Made by a program: the position numbers and the translations under genes
From: DASXBA01 sp036406475
GTDB taxonomy: Bacteria > Actinomycetota > Thermoleophilia > Solirubrobacterales > Thermoleophilaceae
Length of the DNA stretch: 51,537 bases
Direction of reading: 5' to 3'
NCBI GenBank assembly: GCA_036406475.1
Contig: DASXBA010000087.1
Coordinates: 1 to 51,537 of the forward strand
Shown: one piece after another, positions 46,148 through 51,537 of the stretch
Layout: every line of letters starts with the position of its first letter
How positions within the stretch are numbered: position 1 is the first letter of the stretch
The notes under the pieces: model-generated
The model's database searches: none
Told to the model about the DNA's origin: nothing
What the model saw: the letters and a program-made list of their open reading frames with translations, nothing else

Positions 46148-46549
46148 ATGGACGCACCGCAAGGCTTCGTCCCGTTCGAGGAGCAGGGTCCGTTCCTCGA
46201 GCACATCGGCCCCGTTTTCGTCCGCGAGGACGGCGACGGGCTCGTCCTCGGGCTGCGCGCCTCCGAGCGGCACAACAACCACCGCGGCACGATCCAGGGC
46301 GGGCTGCTCTCGACCTTCGCCGACTTCGTGCTCGGCCGGGCGATCGAGGCCGACGCCGAGGACGGCAAGGACAGGGCCACGGTGAGCTTGACGGTCGACT
46401 TCCTGAAGCCGGCAAAGTCCGGCGACTGGATCGAGGGCCGCAGCCGCGTCGAGCGCGTGGGCGGAACGCTGGCGTTCGCCGACTGCAGCCTCACGGTCGA
46501 CGACCGCGAGATCGTCCGCTCGCGGGCGGTCTGGGTCGTCGTCGCTTAG
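46148..46549 (+). CDS. PaaI-type hotdog-fold thioesterase
   Basis: 133 residues from ATG 46148 (a frame beginning further upstream is only the overlap with the previous gene). HNNHRGTIQGGLLSTFADFVLG (about 39-60) is the hotdog helix with the Asn/His-Gly active-site region, and VSLTVDFLKPAKSGDWIEGRS is the conserved central strand block of the 4HBT/PaaI family. It hydrolyses acyl- or aryl-CoA thioesters. Follows the HesB-like gene at 4 nt and precedes a small basic protein at 21 nt. Acyl specificity unknown. Confidence 0.88.
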   Translation: MDAPQGFVPFEEQGPFLEHIGPVFVREDGDGLVLGLRASERHNNHRGTIQGGLLSTFADFVLGRAIEADAEDGKDRATVSLTVDFLKPAKSGDWIEGRSRVERVGGTLAFADCSLTVDDREIVRSRAVWVVVA

Positions 46550-46570
46550 GCGGGGCCTAACCTCATAGGT

Positions 46571-46900
46571 GTGAGGAAGACGTGGGTACTCGACACCGAG
46601 ACGAAGGGCACGGGCGCGCACGTCGTGCCGCTCGAGGAGACCGAGCCGAAGCCGACGCCGAAGCGTCCGCGGCGGCGTCCTCCTGCGCCCCAGCAGGGCG
46701 AGCCACGACCGCGGCCCAAGCCCAGGCAGAAAGCTGAGCGGAGCGCCGGCCCGCTCCCGCCCGGGCACGTCCGCAAGAAGTCCACGGGTGAGCTGGGCAA
46801 GGTCCAAGCCGTCGATCCCAAGGCCGGGACCGCCACGGTGCTGTGGCTCCGCCAGGGGCGCTCGTCGACCGTCCGCCTGTCGGAGATCAGCCGCCGCTGA
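46571..46900 (+). CDS. Small basic protein with Pro/Arg linker and SH3-like C-terminus
   Basis: 109 residues from GTG 46571. Not recognised. A short N-terminal strand region (VRKTWVLDTETKGTGAHVVP), then a Pro/Arg/Lys-rich linker (about 28-60), then a C-terminal beta stretch (STGELGKVQAVDPKAGTATV, then LWLRQGRSSTVRLSEISRR) that looks like a KOW/SH3-like barrel. Highly basic, so nucleic-acid binding is plausible. The 3' end overlaps the convergent VOC gene by 14 nt. Confidence 0.6.
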   Translation: MRKTWVLDTETKGTGAHVVPLEETEPKPTPKRPRRRPPAPQQGEPRPRPKPRQKAERSAGPLPPGHVRKKSTGELGKVQAVDPKAGTATVLWLRQGRSSTVRLSEISRR

Positions 46901-47243
46901 GCGCCAGGCCGAAGGGGTTGCCCTCGGAGTCCTTGCAGATCGACCAGGGCTCGCCGGGGTGCACCACGGCGCCGCCGAGCTCCTCGACCCTGGCCACCGC
47001 CGCGGCCATGTCGGTCACGGCGAAGTAGGGCAGCGAGAAGGTGTCGCCGGGGCCGGGGCCGCGCGCGTGCACGCCGACCTGCGCCGCGCCGGAGCGGGCC
47101 TCCCAGCCCTCGCCCTCGCCGTCGCCGCGGTCCTCGAGCGGGGTTCCCAGGAGCCCGGACCAGAAGCGCCGCGCGCGCTCGGGCTCGTCCGCCGGGAACT
47201 CGACGAGCTCGAGCCTCAGGGGTTGGTCGCCGCCACCAGCCAC
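46887..47243 (-). CDS. VOC (glyoxalase/bleomycin-resistance-like) protein
   Basis: 118 residues from GTG 47243. One VOC domain made of two beta-alpha-beta-beta-beta units: LRLELVEFPADEPERARRFW, then SGLLGTPLE, and FAVTDMAAAVARVEELGG, with a late CKDSEGNPFGLAL block. A metal-binding His is not placed in the usual first strand (LELVEF), so the site may be incomplete and the protein may bind rather than convert a ligand. Single-gene unit between two convergent/divergent neighbours. Confidence 0.8.
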   Translation of the reverse strand: MAGGGDQPLRLELVEFPADEPERARRFWSGLLGTPLEDRGDGEGEGWEARSGAAQVGVHARGPGPGDTFSLPYFAVTDMAAAVARVEELGGAVVHPGEPWSICKDSEGNPFGLALSGG

Positions 47244-47334
47244 GTGGAAGCCTGCGCTCGGATGCCGTTCCAGGCCTCGATGGCCTCGGCGTTGGCGGAG
47301 CTGAGGGCCGTGGGCGAGTCCACGGCCACGGATG

Positions 47335-47949
47335 CTACTCCCCGCCCGTACGCGCTCTGGCGACCGCGCCGGCGTACATCACCGCGTGCAGCTCGCTCGG
47401 CAGATGCGAGGGCACGGCCTCCGGATCGACGAGCTTCTCGAGCGCCAGGCCCTGCATCGCGGCGATCAGCGTGGTGGCGACGTCCTCGGGAGCCTTCGGC
47501 GGCGGATCTCCGCGGTGCTCGAAGCGGGCCTCGATCGCGCGCGCGTAGGCGCGGCGCAGCTCGGCCTGGCGGCTCGTGTAGCGGGCGCGCAGGCGCGGGT
47601 CGCGCGCGGCCAGCAGGCAGTACTCGGCGTGGAGCAGGACCAGGTCGCGCTGCTGCTCGACGAGCCAGGAGAGGACGACGTCCGCCTGGGGCGCCATGTC
47701 CACCTCCGCGGGGGCCGACTCGAAGCGGGTCACCGCCTCCCTCAGCGGGCCGTCGAGGCGCTCCTCGAGCAGCTCGAAGAAGAGGTCGTCCTTGCTCTCG
47801 AAGTGCCAGTAGACGGCGCCCTTCGAGAAGCCCGCGCGGCGGGCGATCTCGTCAACGGAGGCCGCCTGGAACCCCTTTTCGGCGAACACCTTGGCCGCCG
47901 CCTCGAGCAGCTGCTCGCGGGTGCGGCGGTCCGTGCGCGTTGCGGGCAT
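47335..47949 (-). CDS. TetR-family transcriptional repressor
   Basis: 204 residues from ATG 47949. N-terminal HTH: TREQLLEAAAKVFAEKGFQA, then ASVDEIARRAGFSKGAVYWHF, a textbook TetR DNA-binding domain (about residues 9-55). The helical C-terminal domain for ligand binding has no recognisable ligand signature. Divergent from the GST gene; the 33 nt between their starts contain the 20-bp palindrome at 47966-47985, its probable operator. It should repress both itself and the GST gene until an electrophile or other inducer binds; this is by analogy to the family. Confidence 0.92.
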   Translation of the reverse strand: MPATRTDRRTREQLLEAAAKVFAEKGFQAASVDEIARRAGFSKGAVYWHFESKDDLFFELLEERLDGPLREAVTRFESAPAEVDMAPQADVVLSWLVEQQRDLVLLHAEYCLLAARDPRLRARYTSRQAELRRAYARAIEARFEHRGDPPPKAPEDVATTLIAAMQGLALEKLVDPEAVPSHLPSELHAVMYAGAVARARTGGE

Positions 47950-47965
47950 TCCGCGGGTATGGTTA

Positions 47966-47985
47966 CATACTGACCGGTCAGTATG
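47966..47985. promoter_or_regulatory. TetR operator: 20-bp perfect palindrome
   Basis: CATACTGACCGGTCAGTATG is identical to its reverse complement and lies between the divergent TetR and GST genes. Its last three bases are the ATG of the GST gene, so a bound repressor would cover the translation start as well as any promoter. There is no separate Shine-Dalgarno, suggesting a leaderless mRNA. Confidence 0.88.
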
Positions 47986-48741
47986 GTCGACGGCGGGGTA
48001 ATCCTCTGGCACCTCTCGATCTCGCACTACAGCGAGAAGGCGCGCTGGGCGCTCGCCCACAAGGGCGTCGAGCACGAGCGCCGGGAGCCTCTGCCCGGCG
48101 CGCACATGGCGGTCGCCTTCCTCCTCACGCGCGGCCGCCAGGTGACGATGCCGGTGATGGAGCTCGACGGCCGGCGGATCGGGGACTCAAGCGCGATCGT
48201 CGCCGCGCTCGAGGAGCACCGTCCCGAGCCCGCGCTCTACCCCTCCGACCCAGGTGAGCGCCGGCGCGCCCTGGAGCTCGAGGACTGGTTCGACGAGGAG
48301 CTCGGGCCCTACGTCCGCCGCACCGTCTTCAACCTGGCGCGCGGCGACCGCGAGCGCTTCGACGCCACGATCGCCCGGATGTCGCCCGGCCCGCTCGCCC
48401 GCTACAAGCGCATCATGGGGGCCGGCGGCCGCGCCTTCACCGGGACGCGCTACCTGGCAAGCAGCTCGCGCGCCGCGGACGAGGCGCAGCGGCGGGTGGT
48501 CGCCGGCGTCGACCGGCTGGAGGCGGAGCTCGGCGACGGCGACTACCTGGTGGGCGACCGCTTCAGCGTCGCCGACCTCACGGCCGCCGCGCTCCTCTAC
48601 CCGCTCGTTCTCCCGCCCGAGGGGCCGAGGATCATCGAAAGCCCCCCGGAGGCCGTCGAGCGCTTCCGCGCGCCGCTCAAGGAGCGCCGTGGCTACCGCT
48701 GGGTCGAGGAGATGTACCGGCGCCACCGGGGTAGCGCCTAG
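47983..48741 (+). CDS. Glutathione S-transferase-like protein
   Basis: 252 residues from ATG 47983, the last codon of the operator palindrome. N-terminal thioredoxin-like domain (about 6-85) with VILWHLSISHYSEKARWAL and cis-Pro block VTMPVMELDGRRIGDSSAI; C-terminal all-helical GST domain (about 95-240) with LGDGDYLVGDRFSVADLTAAALL, the N-capping box SVADL. Family members conjugate or reduce electrophiles with glutathione; most Actinobacteria use mycothiol or other thiols, so the physiological thiol is uncertain. Regulated by the adjacent TetR. The hydrolase gene follows 12 nt later. Confidence 0.9.
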   Translation: MVDGGVILWHLSISHYSEKARWALAHKGVEHERREPLPGAHMAVAFLLTRGRQVTMPVMELDGRRIGDSSAIVAALEEHRPEPALYPSDPGERRRALELEDWFDEELGPYVRRTVFNLARGDRERFDATIARMSPGPLARYKRIMGAGGRAFTGTRYLASSSRAADEAQRRVVAGVDRLEAELGDGDYLVGDRFSVADLTAAALLYPLVLPPEGPRIIESPPEAVERFRAPLKERRGYRWVEEMYRRHRGSA

Positions 48742-48753
48742 AATCGCCCGCCC

Positions 48754-50340
48754 GTGAAGGCGGCGGGCTCGATTGCCGTTGCGATCTCGTGGCTTGCGCT
48801 CACGCCGGCGGCCGGCGCGCAGGCTCCTCCGGACTGCGACGGCCCGGCTCCCAACCCGCCGCCCGGCAGCGCCGCGTGGCACCAGCGCGAGCAGGACAAC
48901 GACTACTGCGGCGAGCAGCGCGTCAGCGACACAGCAGCGAACCCCGCGTTCGCTACCCCGGCGTTCAGCGACCCCTACCGCGACCCCGTGAAGCTGAACG
49001 GCGTTCGCTTCCGCTACAAGCCGGCGTCGTTCACCAGCCAGGGCAAACAGATAAGCGCGATGCTTTTCCGGCCCCGCGGCGGCCGCGCGCCCTATCCGGG
49101 CGTCCTGGTCGTCCACGGCGGGTCCGCGCGACAGGAGATGTACCTGTGGGCGTCCGAGGCCCTCGCCGAGGCCGGCTACATCGTGCTCAGCTTCCAGGTG
49201 CCGACCGAGGACAACACGAGCGGGGACTCGCACTACGCCTACACGAAGGACGCGCTCGACTACTTCGAGTCGGTCCCCGATTTCGACCGCCGCCACCTGG
49301 GTCTCGCCGGGCACTCCGCCGGCGGCGTCGCGGTGAGCCGCCTCGGTCAGGAGGACCGTCGAGTGTCGGCGATCGTGTCCTGGGACCGCGCCAAGTCCGG
49401 GCCGATGCCCCCTGGCCTACGCCTCAGGACCCCTGCCCTCTTCCTCGTGGCCGACTGGAACTGCCAGCAGGTCCCGGTATGCGTCCCCGAGCCGTACGAC
49501 TCGCCTCCCAACCCTCGCGGGCCGGGCAACAAGGACGAGGACTTCACACGCGTCCGCGGCGCGGGGATCGACACGATGAAGATCGCCCTGCGGGCCGCGA
49601 CGCACCTCGACTTCACGCAGTTCTCCCCGGGCACCGGCAGCCGCTACGGCGCGGCGGTGAGCCTCTACTACACGCTTGCCTGGTTCGATCGCTATCTGAG
49701 GCGCCAGCCGCGCGCCCTGGACCGTCTCCTCTCCTCGCGCTTCGACGCCTCGGCCGACGTCCACAACATCAGCGGCGGCACCTGGGACGGGACCAACCAC
49801 CCCGCCCACATCGCGGGCCGGCGTGTGGTCGACCGGCTGTCGTTCCACTTCCGCTCCGCCTACTACTTCGATCACGGGGCGATCCGCTGCGAGGACATCC
49901 GCGCAGGCTGTCCCCGCCGGGTGGCCGGGAGCGGCCTGCGCTGCCTGCCACGGCGGCTGGCGGTGAGCGCCCGGCGGATCGGCCCGGCCCGACTGGGACG
50001 GAGCTATCGCGCCTTCTTCCGCCGCTACCGCGCGCTCGGCCGCACGAGGGGAGGCACGCGTTTCTGCGTCCGCGGCGGCGGTCGCTTCGTCGTCGGCGCC
50101 CGCAAGGGCAGGATCGACCTCGTTGCCAGCAGCGCTCGCGGCCATCGCACACGCCGGACCGGCCCGGGCCGCCGCGCGAGGCGGCGGCAGGCGCTCGTCG
50201 TTGGACGCCATGGTCGCGCGAGCCACGTGGTCTACGGGGTCCGCCGCCACCGCGTCCGCTTCCTGGCCGTGGTCCCGCGCGCCCAGCTGCGCAAGCCGCG
50301 CTCGCTGGTGCGCCGGCTTCACCGAGCCGGCCTCCGCTAG
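48754..50340 (+). CDS. Secreted alpha/beta hydrolase (dienelactone-hydrolase-like) with Arg-rich C-terminal domain
   Basis: 528 residues from GTG 48754 with a signal peptide (KAAGSIAVAISWLALTPAAG). The hydrolase domain (about 80-340) has VLVVHGGSARQEMYLW (oxyanion), GLAGHSAGGVAVSRLG with Ser in GHSAGG, a late FLVADWNC strand for the acid and THLDFTQF with His. The last ~140 residues (from about 390) are a separate, very Arg-rich beta-type domain (CLPRRLAVSARRIG ... RFCVRGGGRFVVGA) that I have seen as a tail on other secreted proteins of this lineage; this is a recollection, not a search result. Function of the tail unknown. Confidence 0.82.
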   Translation: MKAAGSIAVAISWLALTPAAGAQAPPDCDGPAPNPPPGSAAWHQREQDNDYCGEQRVSDTAANPAFATPAFSDPYRDPVKLNGVRFRYKPASFTSQGKQISAMLFRPRGGRAPYPGVLVVHGGSARQEMYLWASEALAEAGYIVLSFQVPTEDNTSGDSHYAYTKDALDYFESVPDFDRRHLGLAGHSAGGVAVSRLGQEDRRVSAIVSWDRAKSGPMPPGLRLRTPALFLVADWNCQQVPVCVPEPYDSPPNPRGPGNKDEDFTRVRGAGIDTMKIALRAATHLDFTQFSPGTGSRYGAAVSLYYTLAWFDRYLRRQPRALDRLLSSRFDASADVHNISGGTWDGTNHPAHIAGRRVVDRLSFHFRSAYYFDHGAIRCEDIRAGCPRRVAGSGLRCLPRRLAVSARRIGPARLGRSYRAFFRRYRALGRTRGGTRFCVRGGGRFVVGARKGRIDLVASSARGHRTRRTGPGRRARRRQALVVGRHGRASHVVYGVRRHRVRFLAVVPRAQLRKPRSLVRRLHRAGLR

Positions 50341-50368
50341 CCCGTCAGCGGATGGCGCCAAGGCGGAC

Positions 50369-50406
50369 AGTGGACATCAGTCCACTAGACTTACATCTAG
50401 TAAGTC
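50369..50406. promoter_or_regulatory. Twin palindromes in the lon promoter
   Basis: AGTGGACATCAGTCCACT (50369-50386; arms of 7, spacer 4) and GACTTACATCTAGTAAGTC (50388-50406; arms of 7, spacer 5) are separated by one base. TGGACA at 50371-50376 could be a -35 box with CATCTA at 50394-50399 as a -10 at 17 nt. Both palindromes would overlap this promoter. The arms do not match the HspR consensus or CIRCE, so the binding protein is unknown. Confidence 0.65.
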
Positions 50407-50426
50407 ACTGACAGGGAGAAAGCTTG

Positions 50427-51537
50427 ATGGAACACCTACTGCTGGTCCCAGTCGACGACTCGGTCGTCTTCCCCCACATGACGGTCACGCTGGCCGTCGA
50501 CGTCGGCGAGGAGAGCCGCGTGGTCCTCGTTCCCCGCACGGAGGACGCCTTCGCCTCGGTCGGCACGGTCGCCGAGGTGGTCGAGCGCGTCCGCCTGCCG
50601 GGCGGCGCCCGCGCCACGGCGCTAGCCGGCCTCCATCGCGCCACGATCGGCGCGGCCGAGACCGACCCCGCCGGCGACCTGCGGGTCGAGGTCGAGCCGC
50701 ACCCGGACGACGAGCCGGTCGACGGGCGAACCCGCGAGCTCGTACGCGAGTACCGCGCCGTGGTCGAGGAGATCCTCGAGGTGCGCGGCGACGACGGCCG
50801 CATCAGCGGCTTCGTCCGCTCGATCAGCGAGCCCGGTGTGCTGGCAGACACCTCCGGCTACTCACCCGACCTCTCCTACGAGCAGAAGGTCGAGCTCCTC
50901 GAGACGCTCGATGTGAGCGACCGGCTCGAGCTGGCGGTCGGCTTCCAGCGCGAGCGCCTGGCCGAGCTCCAGGTTCGCCGCCGCATCCGCGACGACGTCG
51001 AGTCCGGCGCCGAGAAGCAGCAGCGCGAGTACATCCTGCGCAAGCAGATGGAGTCGATCCGCAAGGAGCTTGGCGAGGACGACGGCTCGATCGTCGACGA
51101 GTACCGCACGAAGATCGAGGAAGCCGGCATGCCCGAAGCCGTCCGCGAGCAGGCCGAGAAGGAGCTCGGCCGTTTCGAGCGGATGGGCGAGCAGTCGGGC
51201 GAGTCCTCGATGATCCGCAGCTACCTCGACTGGCTGATCGCCGTCCCCTGGTCGGAGCGCTCCGAGGAGCGGCTCGACCCGGTGCACGCGCGCGAGGTGC
51301 TCGACGCCGACCACGCCGGCCTCGAGGACGTCAAGGACCGCATCACCGAGTACATCGCCGTGCGCAAGCTGCGGGCCGAGCGCGGCATCGAGGAGGACAA
51401 GAAGTCCGGCGCGATCCTCACGCTGATCGGTCCTCCCGGCACCGGCAAGACCTCGATCGGCGAGTCGATCGCTCGCGCGACAGGACGCGAATTCGTTCGC
51501 ATGTCGCTGGGCGGCGTCCGCGACGAGGCCGAGATCC
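50427..51537 (+). CDS. lon: Lon ATP-dependent protease, N-terminal part; 3' end outside window
   Basis: 370 codons from ATG 50427, open to the end of the window. AGGGAG lies about 8 nt upstream. The LAN (substrate-binding) domain begins VPVDDSVVFPHMTVTLAVDV; a coiled helical region follows (about 175-235: EKQQREYILRKQMESIRKEL, the YxLxxQxxxIxKELG block of Lon), then LDWLIAVPWSERSEERLD, and the AAA+ domain with Walker A GPPGTGKTS near residue 336. The proteolytic Ser-Lys domain lies beyond the window. Lon degrades misfolded and specific regulatory proteins. Its promoter carries two adjacent palindromes. Confidence 0.97.
   Translation, partial: MEHLLLVPVDDSVVFPHMTVTLAVDVGEESRVVLVPRTEDAFASVGTVAEVVERVRLPGGARATALAGLHRATIGAAETDPAGDLRVEVEPHPDDEPVDGRTRELVREYRAVVEEILEVRGDDGRISGFVRSISEPGVLADTSGYSPDLSYEQKVELLETLDVSDRLELAVGFQRERLAELQVRRRIRDDVESGAEKQQREYILRKQMESIRKELGEDDGSIVDEYRTKIEEAGMPEAVREQAEKELGRFERMGEQSGESSMIRSYLDWLIAVPWSERSEERLDPVHAREVLDADHAGLEDVKDRITEYIAVRKLRAERGIEEDKKSGAILTLIGPPGTGKTSIGESIARATGREFVRMSLGGVRDEAEI

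Overview
High-GC DNA with frequent GTG/TTG starts, many 1-4 nt start/stop overlaps, an actinobacterial-style ydaO (c-di-AMP) leader and secreted proteins with Arg-rich beta-type tails. I read it as a chromosomal segment of a soil actinobacterium of the Thermoleophilia/Solirubrobacterales type; the lineage is inferred from protein style, not from a marker gene. I found no rRNA, tRNA, CRISPR array or complete insertion sequence. 

Layout. (1) 1-2505: the C-terminal part of an asparagine synthase, a PAP2 phosphatase, and about 0.5 kb of gene remnants (a minus-strand CPBP-protease tail joined to a response regulator broken by at least three lesions). (2) 2506-22619: a surface polysaccharide/glycoconjugate locus. 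It holds an O-antigen-ligase-like polymerase, a Wzz-like co-polymerase, four glycosyltransferases, an initiating sugar phosphotransferase, a second asparagine-synthase-like amidotransferase, three Gfo/Idh/MocA dehydrogenases, a UDP-GlcNAc 2-epimerase homologue, a DegT/DnrJ aminotransferase, an FAD oxidoreductase and a degenerate RmlA-like protein. Its local regulators are a PAS-SARP activator, an ECF-type sigma factor and a LuxR/NarL regulator with a degenerate receiver. The dehydrogenase + aminotransferase + 2-epimerase + amidotransferase set resembles the logic for amidated (di)amino-uronic acids. (3) 22616-32300: a fused M14 peptidase/amidase, cytochrome bd oxidase (cydAB), an MMPL transporter, RNase D, a ring-cleaving-dioxygenase-like VOC protein and an acyl-CoA carboxylase carboxyltransferase. 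(4) 32298-51537: a CocE-like hydrolase, two small proteins, a receptor Ser/Thr kinase facing a PASTA lipoprotein, a c-di-AMP riboswitch driving a cell-wall hydrolase, a MacB-like ABC exporter, an FMN alpha-hydroxyacid oxidase, a secreted GH31 glycosidase, several small enzymes, a TetR/GST pair with its operator, a secreted alpha/beta hydrolase and the start of lon. 

The most unusual signal is a family of 31-nt perfect or near-perfect palindromes (12-bp arms around the loop CCCCGTC). One copy lies in frame inside the second asparagine synthase (8335-8365). Three copies sit head to tail at 32298-32392, where the ends of the array form the stop codons of both flanking convergent genes. A different 39-nt bulged hairpin lies inside the 3' end of a glycosyltransferase gene (2527-2565). 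Together they look like small mobile palindromic elements that tolerate, and add to, coding sequence.
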